64,000 nt of DNA, taken from Sipunculus nudus. Lineage: Eukaryota > Annelida > Sipuncula > Golfingiida > Sipunculidae. The stretch is taken from NCBI GenBank assembly GCA_026874595.1, contig CM049315.1, positions 12,522,664 through 12,586,663 on the forward strand, written 5' to 3'. Below the pieces are notes generated by a model. That model had not been told where the DNA came from. It saw only the letters and a list, made by a program, of their open reading frames with translations, and did no database searches. Positions 1-13,375 of the stretch are shown here, piece after piece. The position numbers and the translations under genes were made by a program. Every line of letters begins with the position of its first letter. The stretch's first letter is position 1.

Positions 1-896
1 TTTTATGTGCACATTAAGTCATATATTTAGGAATGAGGACAAACGATATCTTACGAGGACAGCTGACTTACCATTTTGTCTTCGCGGACTGAGGAGAGAG
101 AACGAGGTTCCACTTTATAATAAATCACCACGGGTTGTCCTTCAAATAAAAATAAGGTTTATCAGATTTAAAGAAATTGGTATCTCCAAACATAATATTT
201 ATTGATACGTGATATATGAAATGGACATTTAACTTTCGAGACCAATTAGTGACGATACATCAGAGTTATTACATTGGTAGAACAGTATTTTGGTGTGCAT
301 CTATATTTTACCATTTGTTAGGTTAGTCACCAGTTTCATACTCAACCCTTCGGTCAACCAGGGATTGGTCGACTGGAGTTTTTTTAGCTGAATATATAGT
401 CATAATCTAGCAGTTAGATCAGGTCTCCATGCACAGTTGATCTTTTACAAGATGATTTATTATTCTAAACCACTTTCTTTATACATGTGTCTATAGTAAA
501 GGAATTATGATGTTCCCCTAGCAAAATATTGTCCAAGGGGTCCCTTTTTGTTGCCATTTTGGGTCCCATCTTCGGTTTTGGGAGAAGCTGTTCTAACTAA
601 TCATTATTAGCGTTTTCAAAACGTAAAAGAGAAATGGACAGGACATTTTGTGAATAATGCAAGTTGGATGATTAAATATATATTTTGTATGATTTTGATA
701 TTGTTGCATAGGAACAGGAGTGGACTGGGCCTTAGATGGGTGTTCAGTTTTTTTTAAACACAGGCTTTTTCATTTACAGGCCAAAAATTCTCAGTTTCAT
801 GAGACATTCGGATTGACAGCGCGACTTAATTTCTACTCCGCAGTATAACGACGTTTACCAATATACATCTCTTTAGAATACATGATATATCAGAAG
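1..896. other. unannotated AT-rich stretch
   Basis: No gene, RNA or structured repeat could be recognised here. The short open frames show no domain, splice context or composition that suggests coding. Confidence 0.5.
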
Positions 897-1092
897 CGGA
901 TCCAGGAGACGGATGCAGGGGTCCGGACCCCCCCCCCCCTTTTTTTTCATCCGCGGCAAGCTTTCTTTAAGGGTACAGACAAAATTTTGCAGGCTAGACC
1001 CCCCTCCCAACCTTTTCCGGACCTGGTGATTTTCCCCCCAGTTTTTCATTAGTCCTCCTTGGTTGGACCCCCCCCCCCTTTCCTTATATACA
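897..1092. repeat. GGATCC/poly-C dispersed repeat, copy A
   Basis: The stretch starts with a CGGATCCAGG-like end and carries two poly-C runs followed by CCTTT. It shares an ordered series of words with 31220-31413: an AAGGGT word, a TTC-GGACC word, then AGTCCTC, TGGTTGGA and a C-run. A shorter relative lies at 20625-20777. GGATCC near the ends of these copies suggests a non-autonomous DNA transposon with GGGGCGGATCC-type termini; the superfamily is not resolved. Confidence 0.5.
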
Positions 1093-2435
1093 CAGATTAC
1101 CGCATCATTATAACTAACGTTTGAAGTACGAGTTATTTCTAGTTTTTTTAGTAAGGTAAGGAATAAGTATATTAACTCTAAATTTTGACCAGAATGATAC
1201 ATTTTAATACGGTTACAAACATCTTCCCAGCGACTGAGTGAATCTCAGGGTCTACCGTGTCGTCTGTTACGAGCACTGTGTAACCGAGCCAACCTTTAAG
1301 TAGCAGATACAGCTGTTCTCTCGGCCCGGCCAAAAAACATTAATTCTGCTTCATACCTCTGGCTCCTGCCTGACAATCTACTATTACACTATAAATATAG
1401 TAATTATGAGTTCCTTATCGCCATCACAAATAGTCATGGGACCTGACCCTGAATAACATCCATCACAGAAACTTCTTAAACGGTCAAGGGAGAAAACCTG
1501 AACGATTATAAAGGAATAAACACGTCAGGAAACTGCTCTGACCAATGGATGTTTATTTCAGCAGTCCCAGTTAAATAGCATAATTAATTGGACTTGATTC
1601 TTCATTAACGTACTGAAAGACTACTCTCCCATTTTTCAGTGTTGCAAGTAAACATTTAGTGAGTAAACATTTATTATGTCAACAAGAACACGTTCGACAA
1701 GAAGGTTGCCCTATCTGATCATTTACTGTTTATATGTCAATAGTTTTTCTAAGAGTTATTGTACATCTAGGTCAAGTTGACATTACAACTACTCAACTTA
1801 ATGATAAATTACATCAACATATGAGACGACGTCAACAAAAATCAACATAATGTGTTGTTACTAAAAATAATAATATCTTTCTACTTCCAAACGTTGAGAA
1901 ATAATATAATTTATAAAACAATTTTACATGTAGGGATTTGGGGAAAAAAAGGTTTGGTTGGTAAAATTTGTTTATATGTCAGTTATTAAACAATTTAAGT
2001 AGATATATACAAGGTGCAATTTAGAAAAAAAAATAAACGTAAGTTTGACATTTTCCTTTATTACTTTAAGTTTTGCACAAATAATAAATCGCACAAAACC
2101 AACACATATACACGACCAAAATATCACAGTCCTCATCATCCGGTAACATCAGCTTTGCTTGCTTTACGTGCTATTGTTGTTATAACTAGCGAAATACCCT
2201 TATTCCGACATGTGACTTGCGTCTTCCGGGTTTGCAGCACCCTTTCACGGTTTCGAAATATCTGTAAGGTAAGGGTTTGCTGATACGAAAAAGAAGGTGC
2301 TCTGAGGACAGTGTCAATATGATTATCTATCTGTGGAGAGATTTGGTCACCATTAGTCCAGTTTCTTTTGTCTAGAGACCGGAGGAACGCTCTGGGGAAT
2401 ACAGCGCCCTCATCCGGCATATGATTGTAGGATGA

Positions 2436-2437
<2 letters not shown>
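1093..2437. other. unannotated AT-rich stretch
   Basis: Nothing beyond AT-rich non-coding sequence can be supported here. Confidence 0.5.
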
Positions 2438-2509
<72 letters not shown>

Positions 2510-2510
2510 T
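2438..2510. repeat. compound (TA)n(TG)n microsatellite
   Basis: About 50 bp of alternating TA runs directly into about 22 bp of alternating TG. The two minus-strand frames reading poly-Tyr/Ile and poly-Thr/His across it are simple-repeat artefacts. Confidence 0.95.
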
Positions 2511-4655
2511 TGTATAACCGTACTTAAGAGGACACGATATTGACTGCAAACCGAACGCGCGAGGAATTTATTTTCTTGTGAGGACTTACACATGGGTCCT
2601 CGCAAACGAAAAGCTATTAAAGCATTTTTAAAGCATTTAAAAAGCCGGGAAAACTATGCTGGGGAAGTTTCTTGCAAGTCCTCAGAAAGAACGTATTGCT
2701 TGAAATTTGTTTTGTGTGTATGTGACAGCGCCATCTATTGAGAGCTTTGCAAGATGGTTAGAAAAGTGTGTGTGTAAGCCGGGTGTTCGATAATATCTTT
2801 AAACTGGTTAACCAACCTGTTAAGCGGTATCAAATCTTATTTAAATCGTGAGAAGTTGGAATTAGAACCTTATATTACCAGGAGTAAACAGGAAACAAAA
2901 AAAAATAAAAGATTTTCTTAGCTACATGATAGGTATACCCTCTGATCTGTCAAGGAATACTGTGAGCAGCTTGGTTCTAAAGTCTATAATAGACACAAAA
3001 CGTTTCACATGATAAAAATAATTAATCTTCCCATCCAGTGTAAATATAAGTAAATATATGTTAATCTTTCTTTTTTTTTGCTTTGCACTTATTTTATCGA
3101 GAGAGCATGTTACATCATTATATTATTCATTGATTGCTTTCTAATCGTATTGCTTGCGTCATGTTTCATTTTGGTGAAGATTTTGAATTTACATAGAATT
3201 ACAACATTAATCTAAACATATTATATCTTCATATACTTTATGTACTTTTACTTGTACCTTGATGTCTTATATAATGTTGTGTTTATATATATATATATAG
3301 CGTGCTTGATATGCTGATCAGTAGGTCCCCCTAAGACACGAAGACATGGCATAAACTGAAAGTCCTCGCAGGTTGTCCTCGCAAGTTATGCGCTGAGTAA
3401 ACACATCGTTCTCATGTCTAACCTGCCTTTTTCCTAAAAAAAAGTGTGCGAGGAAACATGCATATCATTAGTGTTTAGGATCTCATGACCTCTTCTTGCT
3501 AACTCTAGCAGAACTGTTCGTCCTCGGAAGTATAGTGTGAAAGCAAGGTCCTCTCTTGTACGGATATACGCGTGGGTGTGTGAGTGTTTGTGTGTGATGC
3601 ATGGTGCCCTCACATTTTAGGATTAGGAAGAGATATGTGCGTAAATTCTGGTCTTAGGAAGAGGCAGTCCTTATAAGGAAGGCCGCTGAGGGAATTTTGT
3701 TTTCCTTTTTGGCGTGTCATGGCCTAAGGAGGTGTTTTGCAAAAGAGACATCGTGAGTCATGTGTGTGCGTTTATTCTGCATACACACATTATACATACG
3801 ACTAGATGCTCTCGCCCTCTGGCGGATATAAAAGTTTCAATGGTTGCCCCTGGCGTCATAAGCAGCTGACTCGAATAGGGCCAGTTGATTGGCTGTTACC
3901 TCTACCACGCATATGTATGAATTAATATTAATCAGTACTGCTCTGAACGAGATGGAGAGTGTTTGGCGTGCTTGTGACTTCCACAGTTATACAAGATGTC
4001 ATATAACTTACTATCGTCAGGTTCATATGGGCCCATGTCTTAACAGTGAAAAGAGCCGGGATTTAAAAGCAGTGTATGTCCGCCACGTTTGATTTAACTG
4101 GCCGGTCGGTTTCCTTGTCTCAGCATAATAATTTCCAAAGCTGTCTTGTTTGCATCTAATGTAGATTTTCAAGTAATATTACGTCAGCTCTTACGGATAT
4201 AATTTAAAACACACACATATATAACATATTTCAGAATCAACCATCAAGAAAGACTGTACCTGCATATATATGGGGCATACGTATCCAGGAAAGCAAAGGG
4301 AAATGAGCAATGGAGCTAGGGCTTAAAAGATTGTAGTGTAACTTGGATCGCACGCGTGAAAAGCTAAATATTACCTTACTGACTTATCCACATCGCTAGC
4401 TGATAGAGAACGTGTCTGTGTGTGTGTCTAAGTATTTTAATATTGCAGATATTTAAAAATTTTAAAAATATTAAAAAAAGGTAAAAAATTAGGAACTTTT
4501 ATAAACTTGGATTGTGTATGAAGAAATGAAGAAAAGTAAAAAGAAATAAAAAAATAGGTGTGGGGGGGGAGACGTTATTGCACTTGGACCCCTAGCTAGT
4601 GTAAAATGTTCATCTTGAACAGATTGAGCCACTTGCTAATTAAATAAGGCGAGTT

Positions 4656-4659
<4 letters not shown>
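2511..4659. other. unannotated stretch with scattered TCCTCGCAA-like words
   Basis: No coding region is recognised. Words of the type TCCTCGCAA or GCGAGGA recur around 2555-2605, 2680, 3360-3390 and 3450-3560, which hints at a degraded repeat. A TATAAAAG at about 3826-3833 could be a TATA box, but no credible first exon follows it. Confidence 0.35.

Positions 4660-4720
<61 letters not shown>
4660..4720. repeat. (TA)n microsatellite
   Basis: Uninterrupted alternating TA of about 60 bp. Confidence 0.95.
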
Positions 4721-4723
<3 letters not shown>

Positions 4724-5107
4724 AAGTATATGTAACTTGCATAAATATGCATGTATATGATGATCCGTTTCTATACATTTGTTATATGTGCATAAATGTG
4801 TAAGTGTATGCCTTATTATTATTAATATTGCAAATTTATTTTAAATTTAAATTATAAATATTAAAAAAATTACGAAGAATTAATTTTGATCTTTGATTGA
4901 CATGTGGAATGCGTTTTGCCATGCTTTTGCCTCGCAGCATAGGGTAAATGCAAGCAGGAAACAATTCGTGTGCGGAAAACGAATACGTCAGTTTTGGAAC
5001 TCAGCAGGGCTAGATTTCTGCGTTCGCCGCATTTGAATTCCGTTTCAAATGACGTAAAATGTCCGCACTGTCCGAGGGTTTCTGAAGGGCCATGTGTTTA
5101 ATCACCC

Positions 5108-5257
<150 letters not shown>

Positions 5258-5499
5258 AGTGAGAGAGAGAGGATTGGCCGCAAAACTGCCGCACATAGAT
5301 CCTTGGAAATTAAAGCAGCCTTAAAAATAAGTGGTCAATGCATTCTTTGACTGCCTGTTTACTGCCTCACAAAAGACACAGGATTACACCTTTTCGAAAC
5401 CAATAAATATATGTTACATGGTTTCGATCGCAACTAAAGTGAAACTTGGGTCATCATTTTAAACATTAACTGACCTTTATACCAGAGGCATATCATCAA

Positions 5500-5745
5500 G
5501 TTTAGTTGGGACGAACTGGTGATTTCGGCTTTGTAGGTCGCCATTTTTAATATATAATGAAGCTATCATGAGATACATCGAGTTTGGGGTTGTCAAACCC
5601 AAAGTATTCAAGAAAGGCACTCTTGAAGTAATTTATGCAGTCATTTGGATAACATTATAGAGAAATTAAAAAGGCTTTAGGATTTATGGTTATTTTGGCC
5701 CTGTAGGCCATCATTTTAAATATATAATGAGATTTTCCACATATG
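5500..5745 (-). repeat. ~200-bp dispersed/tandem family, reverse-oriented copies
   Basis: Two copies of a segment containing TAGGTCGCCAT or TAGGCCATCAT followed by TATATAATGA lie about 170 bp apart (5533 and 5703). Their reverse complement matches the ATGGCGGCCTACAAGG-type units at 11535-12670, so the same family occurs here in opposite orientation. Confidence 0.55.
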
Positions 5746-5842
5746 CTTGTCAATCCTCGTATTTTTTTTTCCAGTTTAATAATCGAAGTAAAAATAACTT
5801 AGGTTTTCTGGGTCAAGAAATCCAATTTTTATCAGTTTAGAG

Positions 5843-5916
<74 letters not shown>
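5843..5916. repeat. compound (TA)n(GT)n microsatellite
   Basis: Alternating TA for about 28 bp followed by alternating GT for about 46 bp. It has the same TA-then-GT order as the tract near 2.4 kb. Confidence 0.95.
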
Positions 5917-5918
<2 letters not shown>

Positions 5919-7874
5919 AGGGTGTATGTGTATGAATAAATGAACCAATATATGCCATATATAATCAGAGCTCTTCAAGTATAATGTAGGTATGTGGACC
6001 AAACAAACTTGTAATGAAGGAAAGGTTTAAATTTGGACTTTGTTATTTATATGCATTGTGATCCCTAATTTAGAACAATATGAAAACAATGGACACCGCT
6101 CAGCTATCCATCAGAGCTTAATAATATAGCATGGCTATAGAATGAGTCTAACATGCCAATCATTATGAATGTGTATACAAAAAGGAGCCAGAGATCAGCG
6201 CAGTAGTTACAAGTAACTGAAGGAAAATATGTGTAAAATTAACTGAAATCTGTCAATGTGTGGGTCTATCTAGTTTGACTAAACGAAAGGATTGACAGGC
6301 TACGATATAATTCTGATGGTTTTAGTGGACATGTTTTGCCAGTTGGCACTCATTACATTATGATAAGGCTATCCATATAAACATAAAAAGCAAATTCCTG
6401 GGCAATCAATGTATAATTATTATGCATTAAATATTTGCCTTTTGTGTAATTTGTTTTACTGAAAAGACCTGACTCAGGTGATATCTCACAAATGCTGGTA
6501 GATGCTGAAATATGCACATGTGCTTCCATAGAAATATACGCATGACTGGTATCTGTCAATATGAAAATAACCAAATTAAACTGCTAAACAATTAATTAAA
6601 AATGTAAGTGAATCTGTTTCTTATAAACGTAGTTGACCTAAATTTGACTGGGCTAAAATACAACCCGTTTAAAGAATGACTAGTCTTTCTAAATATTATT
6701 TACATTATTATTGCTATCAGCAGACACAGACATCCAAAAGTACTGTAAGTCATATATAAGATGAGCTATATTGAAAATAAGTACACGTTTTGCGTAACAC
6801 CTGTCAAAATGATATAACATCGACAAAAAATAAAAGTTATAACTGGTGTTACTTATCTCAAACAAAGCAAACAACAATCCGAGATAAAAACAGTTAATTT
6901 CACAATATGCATGAACTATTGAGAAATATGTGCTTATAAATTTTAAATGAAGTTTACTTAAAAAGATTGATGCTCATGAGCTTTTACAGAGTAGACGCAT
7001 CTTTTAAGGATTTTGGTCTCCTAATTCCAATCAAACTTTGCGTGATGATGATGATTCAGATCTGAAAGAAACGCGCAATATCATTTTATTGATTCAGTGC
7101 CTTATATTAAATGGTGATCTTAAACAGATATCTGAATGTAATCATCCACTATCAAAATGGTCATAAAACTTACAAAGCAGTATAAATGGTTAAAGTTATC
7201 ATTAAAGTTATAAATTATTTAATTTCTGAGGAACTAATGTAGTCATAGCTAGTTATTAAACTAAGATATTTATAGTGAAAATTGTTAAGATAAACAGACA
7301 ATTCTCTCTAAATATTATTGACATTACAATTATTAACAGAAACCTTAATATGAAAATATTTAATAAAGATATTTGAATTGATCCTTATATGTAACAGCAG
7401 TCAAATCCATTAACTGAAACATTTGATTTATTATTTTTTTCAGTCAAAATACATGGCCTGCAGAGTTACTTTCACTGTTATAATATATATTTATAAAAAA
7501 AGGCTGTATTAAACAGCTGGATTGTTTACTTGCAAGGAATCATAAATTATAAAGAACAGAACCATTGGATAATTATAACTTAAATGTAAACAGATTTTTA
7601 AAAAATGTACTAAGGTTAAGATGAAAAAGATTTTAGAAGTTCAAGTTCTGTTCAGGTCTTAATTATAATAACTATACAATTTAATTTAAAAGGGAGTGTT
7701 TACAATATTACCATGTTTTTCATTAAAGCTTCTATCCTTTTATATTTATGTATCAACAACCGATATTCAGTTTTACAAATGTTAACAAAAAGAAACAAGA
7801 TGTTCCTTATTCATATCATTTCCAATTGCACTTATGGTGATCACAAAAATGGGATATACAAAACTCAAGCTTAA
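5917..7874. other. unannotated AT-rich stretch
   Basis: No gene, RNA or repeat structure is supported. The minus-strand frames here are short and low-complexity. Confidence 0.5.
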
Positions 7875-8243
7875 GGCCCCTTTTCCATACGCGCAAACGC
7901 GCGCGTTTCCGCGCGCTGAAAAAATCGCGCTGAATTTAGCTTTTCCATTTGCGCGGAAACGCGCGCGTTTTCGCAGAATCCCCCCCTTCGTGTGACCTGT
8001 TTTCACAAGGTATTACCTGTCCCACAGCCTTCCCGGCATCATGTCAGGCATGTGTCTGTTCACTTTATGCATGAATCCATTTAGAATTTCGTTATATTTG
8101 CAGGAACGTATATATTTTTTATTACTGTAGTGTGCTTTTGACAGGAGGGCGGGGGTCGTATATAGGCTATATATATGAGAAGATTATTAACTACCGCAGT
8201 CGGTAATAAGATATTTAACACCCCCGCCGCACATATAGATGTT

Positions 8244-8308
<65 letters not shown>

Positions 8309-8518
8309 CATGCATTAAAGTAGACAAGCAGAACAGCAGTTAAGTATGATTTGTCGCCATGCATGATAGAAGCCTATGCTTGGGCGTCCTCAAGCAGACT
8401 GCATTCGCGTCCTTTGACCTCAACAAGCAGGCTCACCCGCGCGCGTTTCCGCGTGCATGGAAAAGGGACACATGATTAACACTGGTGCGATTTTTCCGCG
8501 CGCATGGAAAAGAGGCCC
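7875..8518. mobile_element. MITE-like element with CpG-rich inverted termini
   Basis: The left end (about 7875-7978) and the reverse complement of the right end (about 8430-8518) share GGCC(C/T)CTTTTCCAT, then GCGC-rich blocks, a GAAAAAATCGC-like word, a second CTTTTCCAT and GCGGAAACGCGCGCG. The left arm has an extra internal CG block. The core holds a (TA)n tract (8249-8304) and no coding frame. I infer a non-autonomous DNA transposon. No clear target duplication was found, so the superfamily is open. Confidence 0.7.
8249..8304. repeat. (TA)n microsatellite inside the 7.9-8.5 kb element
   Basis: Alternating TA, about 55 bp, in the centre of an inverted-repeat element. Confidence 0.9.
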
Positions 8519-9599
8519 ATCACACAGCAGATTAGGAACAAATGAATGAAGTCAACCACTTTGTTATCAAAACATCCAAAATGTATCACGCCTCAGAGTA
8601 TATGAATTTAACTTTGAAAAGTATTGTTTTACACAAAATAATACCCTCTGGCGGAAAGAGGGGGCTCTCTTTGTAATAACATCTATCTCCCTTGTTTGAG
8701 CTAGGCCTTCTGCAGCCCAGGATATGAGCTTCACTGTGAAGCCTGCCCAGAATGACCTTTAGTGACCTTCAGGTGATACAATTTAATATGGCATGGTTTC
8801 TTTCTAAACATCTGGCACTTGTTCAGGTTTGGGGCTATTACCTTCATATTTCAAAATATGCAAGCTTAAATTCATGATTATATGGTATGGATATTAAATC
8901 AAAAGAGCTTATTGAAAAAATTTGTGCCCAGTTCTATTTTGAGATAATTTTGGTTGATGTTTGAAATGAAAGCTAATAGTTTCCTAAATTCCACCTGTTC
9001 TTCCATACATACTTAGATATAAGCAAAACCTATTTATATACTCAAAATATAAATATAATATATTTAATGTAGTTATAAGTACACCTGCATTGTCCATCTC
9101 TGCACAGTTAAATATGATTTAATGTGTCATGGTCAAAGTTGGCCAAAATTAAAGGTAATTATTACACATTAATGCTAATAACTCAAATAATTCTGATCTA
9201 ATTACTTGTATATTATTGAATCTTAATTCCAGTTATATGCTTAAACAAGTGAGACATGCGTCAAGACGCTGAACTGACTAGCATGACAATATGGCCTTAC
9301 ATTCACAATTAAGGATTGCAGGATAACATGAATATATGCCTGACTTCATACAAGAATTTAAGAAGGCTGTCTGGTGGCAGTCGTTGCATTCTGTGTGGTT
9401 TGAAATGCAGCAGGAAACATCCTCTCAAAGGGTCCAAACATTTAAAAATACAGATGCTGCTCTGATAAGAGTATTTGCAAAGTGGCTGATTGGCAGATCA
9501 AGGTCAAGGCCACCAGTTTGTGATCCTATTCATAGAAAATGGTTGAAACAATTCATGTATCAAATTTGAGGATAATATGTACAATACTTCAATAATTAT
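8519..9599. other. unannotated stretch
   Basis: No supportable gene. A plus frame at 9336-9569 has no recognisable domain or splice context. GGTCAAGG words occur near 9500 and again near 10390, on the two sides of the solo LTR, so the flanks were contiguous before that insertion. Confidence 0.4.
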
Positions 9600-10237
9600 T
9601 GTTACGGAACCTAATATCAACAGATCACGTATGCGTGACGAACATAAACTTTGTCATAGAGATAAAAAAATCAGATTCTGTAACACTAGGCAGCGTGAAA
9701 TGTCTAGGGGAATGAATAAAGAAGTCAGTGGTTTTATGTTAACAAATAACTAATATGTAATCTTAAAACAACCCTAACATTACAATACACTAAATCAATA
9801 CAATTACACAGTACACCAACAGTATAACAGCAAATCAATATAATCACACAGCATAAAAAACAATGTGCACAGTACCTGGATACCACCACTGTCACAGCGA
9901 CAATTCTTTTAACATGTATAAACCGGATGAACAGTTCACACAAATCTTCTCATATTTCTCTCCTCTCTCAGTCGGCTCTAAAAACACAACACCCTATTTA
10001 TAACTTCTCACCCAAATTTCCACTTCCCGAACAATCTAAAGAATCAAACATAACACACGGTACACACGTTACAGGAATCCCCTAGAACAACGAATGCCGT
10101 GTTTTTACACATCAGGGTTTATACGTGGGCCGGCCCGGCTCGGCCAGGCGATGCTGTCATGGCAACGGGCTATGCATGCTACACAAACCAAATGTCAACA
10201 ACACATGGAACATTCCTACACACAGACATCTGTAACA
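9600..10237 (-). mobile_element. probable solo LTR
   Basis: The 638-bp segment starts TGTTACGG and ends CTGTAACA, so its termini form a perfect 6-bp TGTTAC/GTAACA inverted repeat with TG..CA ends. The 4 bp before it (9596-9599, TTAT) are repeated directly after it (10238-10241), as expected for an integrase-generated duplication. No internal region or second LTR is seen, which suggests LTR-LTR recombination. A TTATAAATAGGG read on the minus strand near 9995 resembles a TATA box and favours minus orientation. A Ty3/gypsy-type origin is compatible but unproven. Confidence 0.7.
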
Positions 10238-10241
10238 TTAT

Positions 10242-11534
10242 GGGGTTCTCAATCCGATATTTTTACTTCAAATTCATTTGAGAACTTTAGTGAAACAGTT
10301 TGTGTATCACATTTTAGAAATGATATGTAGATCTTCAAAAGCTATGATGTTCACAAGAAATCCTTTATTTCCACATGTTTGGCCTTGTACCTCAGGGTCA
10401 AGGTCTCTTCTGAGAAACTCGTTGAAACATTTTCAGGACAAATATGCAATACTTAAAACACTTTGAAGATTCTTACATTCTTCGTGCATGTTTTGCCACG
10501 TGGGTTGCATAATATGCGTCACTGGGACCAACTTTCGGGTTCCCAGGAGATGTTATCAGGATCTATCTGGATGTTAAGCGTGAACTTCCCCAGGTCTAAT
10601 GGTAATAATATACCCTCCTAATGGACGGTCGGAGGTTCCTACGGATGGACAAGGGACAGAGGTCCATCGTTTTAACTTAGCATGACTGGAGGTTAGCCGA
10701 GCTAAAAAAAACTCTGCAAATACTGATTTAAAAGATTATTTTTTTCTGTTATTTAAACTGGCTACCTCATGTTCTGGTTCATAACTTCAACAAAGCACGC
10801 AATATTGACGTAATTTCTGACAGGGTATATAAGAAAAATGTAGAGGAATATATTTGCAAAATATGATGGTATGAAATATGATGGTAAATCAATGGTTTTG
10901 AAAATTTGCTGTTTTAAAGTGAAACAATATTTTTTTCAATGGAAAATGAAGTTTTCCCCTTATTTTCTCTAAGGAGCGAAGTCGCGGTGACTGTAGTTTT
11001 GGGTTTGGTTCTTTGAAAAACACATACAAATCTTATTGTCTGTCAACTTTTATGTCATAAATAGGTCCACCGGTTAAAAAAAGTGTCAGTCTAACAGACG
11101 GACGGATGGACGGTAGGACATGTGAAAGATTTATATGAAAGTTAAATACCAACAGATGAGGATCTATATGCGAAACTGAATATTCAGGTTTTGAACAGTG
11201 TATAAAACATAATATGTTATTGCAAACACAATTGGAACATAATTAAATTATATAATGTATGCTACATTGCAACTGGTGGTATTTGTACAGATATTAAATG
11301 ACTTAATTGTGGAACAAAACTTTCTTAAAACGTTATTATAGGAATTATTGAACTCATGCCCTCTTCAGTAGCATAGCCTTAATGAGCCATTTTTATAATA
11401 CTACCATGACAGACTAATTTAACCATAAATAGTATAATGCCTTTGTTCTAAAATAAGTCACATATTAGTTACAAGTGAGAATTAAAAGCCCCAGTTTTGT
11501 TTAATTATTTGGGTATTACGCTAAAGACCTATCA
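10242..11534. other. unannotated AT-rich stretch
   Basis: No gene or structured repeat is recognised here. Confidence 0.45.
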
Positions 11535-11765
11535 TTTATATATATCCAAAATGGTGGTTTACTTGGGAGATATCATTTTTATTCTAAAATCAAGCTTCCT
11601 TTATTATAGCTTGTCAGTGATGAAATACAATTTTCATTATTAAGGGTGTAACTTTTTAAATTTTCTGATCCATATTTATCGATAAAAAAATTGTCATAAA
11701 AATTTTACATCCCCTTAGTTTATAACTAAGTTTTATAACCAATTCAAAAACATTTAAAAGAATGT

Positions 11766-11803
<38 letters not shown>

Positions 11804-12670
11804 CATATATATATATATAAATATATATATATATAATTTAGGCAATATTTTTGAAGAGGACTTAAAATATCACTATAAAATTTTCAAAATTGGTTCTTTG
11901 ACCCCAAAAACCTATGTCCTAAGTATACATATAACACACTTGATAGTTAGGATAGTGGAACAAAAATTTAATTTCTGCATGCGGCTTATTATATGTTCAA
12001 AATGGCGGCATACAAGGCGAAAATTATTATCAATTATACAAATCGTAATTATGACCTGTACTGTATTATCTTTTTATTTATGGTATAATTTTACCACGAG
12101 TACCTGTTTCGTATGAGTTGGACTTGACAATCGTAAATTTGGTGCATCGCATGATAACTTAGCTGATACCATGAGGGAGTAACGCGGGAACAGCTACCTC
12201 ATTATATATATTCAACATGGAAGCCTAATTGGTCAAAATCACCAAATATCGAACGGCAGATATATTTATACTGACAGTAGATCAGCATTAGCTATCAAAT
12301 ATTACTTCATAAATGTTATCTATACTTCGTTGATCTATATTAATAAAATATGAGGATTGACAAAAATATGAAGAAACAATAATCTAATTATATACATGTA
12401 TTTAAAATGGCGGCCTATCGGACCATAATTACCAATAATCCCAAATCGTACTTATGATCGGCCCTGTTATATCTTCCAAATGATGGCAAATATTTGTTAC
12501 GAGTGTCTTTCTTGAATTCCTTTGGCTTAACAGCCCAAAATATCGTGCATGTCCTGATAACTTTGGTTATATATTGATAAAATTATGCAAAAACAGCGAC
12601 CTCATTATATATTCAATATTGAGGCCTACAAGGCAAATATCACCAATAGTCGCCTGGCAGACAACCAGAT
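11535..12670 (+). repeat. degenerate ~200-bp tandem repeat (400-bp dimer)
   Basis: The anchor word AAAATGGCGGC or a diverged form recurs at about 11546, 11998, 12211, 12402 and 12612. It is preceded by TATATATTCA-like sequence and followed by CCTACAAGG and ATCACCAAT-like words. Spacings of 213, 191 and 210 bp indicate a ~200-bp unit, and alternate units resemble each other more closely. The repeat at 5500-5745 is the same family reversed. Confidence 0.6.
11769..11835. repeat. (TA)n microsatellite with CATA interruptions
   Basis: Alternating TA of about 66 bp with short interruptions. It makes an artefactual poly-Ile/Tyr plus-strand frame. Confidence 0.9.
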
Positions 12671-12713
12671 TTTGAAAAAGCACACCTTTAAGAATACAAA
12701 ATGATCATTTCGG

Positions 12714-12726
12714 GGGGGGGGGGGGG
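12714..12726. repeat. poly-G tract
   Basis: A run of about 13 G just ahead of the 69-bp minisatellite. Similar G or C homopolymers occur at 17736, 18083, 22374, 24296, 24830, 33430 and 36380. Confidence 0.85.
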
Positions 12727-12754
12727 TTACTTTTGGCCCTTCGTCTAGTATGTT

Positions 12755-13375
12755 GCGTCCTTATATACAACCCACAAGGTCTTGGGGGAAGTTCCTTGTG
12801 AGGAGGGAGTGTGTGTTTGTGTGTCATATATACTACACAATCGCATGGCCTTGAGAGGAAATTCCTTGCGAGGAGGAAGTGTGTGTTGTACCATATATAT
12901 ACTACACACAATCATGGCCTTGAGAGGAAATTCCTTGTGAGGAGGGAGTGTGTGTGTGTTGTGTCATATATACTACACACATACATGGCCTTGAAAAGAA
13001 ATTCCTTGTGAGGAGGGAGTGTGTGTGTTGTGTCATATATACTTCACATTTGCATGGCCTTGAGAGGAAATTCCTTGTGAGGAGGGAGTGTGTGTATTGT
13101 GTCATATATACTTCACATATGCATGGCCTTGAAAAGAAATTCCTTGTGAGGAGGGAGTGTGTGTGTTGTGTCATATATACTTCACATATGCATGGCCTTG
13201 AGAGGAAATTCCTTGTGAGGAGGGAGTGTGTGTATTGTGTCATATATACTTCACATATGCATGGCCTTGAAAAGAAATTCCTTGTGAGGAGGGAGTGTGT
13301 GTACTGTGTCAGATATTCCACACATATGGCCTTGAGAGGGTGTTCATTTTTAGGAGGGAATGTATGTGCTACTTA
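12755..13375. repeat. 69-bp minisatellite with alternating subtypes
   Basis: About eight units of 69 bp, each containing CATGGCCTTGA, AATTCCTTGTGAGGAGG and a GTGTGT run followed by CATATATAC. Because 69 is divisible by three, both strands carry long open frames with a 23-residue period; these are by-products. In the best-preserved part, units with TTGAGAGG alternate with units carrying TTGAAAAG, giving a 138-bp dimer. The array decays at both ends. Confidence 0.92.

Noticed and set aside
3826-4092. TATA box followed by a 67-codon plus-strand ORF.
   Set aside because: The ORF has no recognisable domain, and the TATA-to-ATG arrangement alone is weak evidence.
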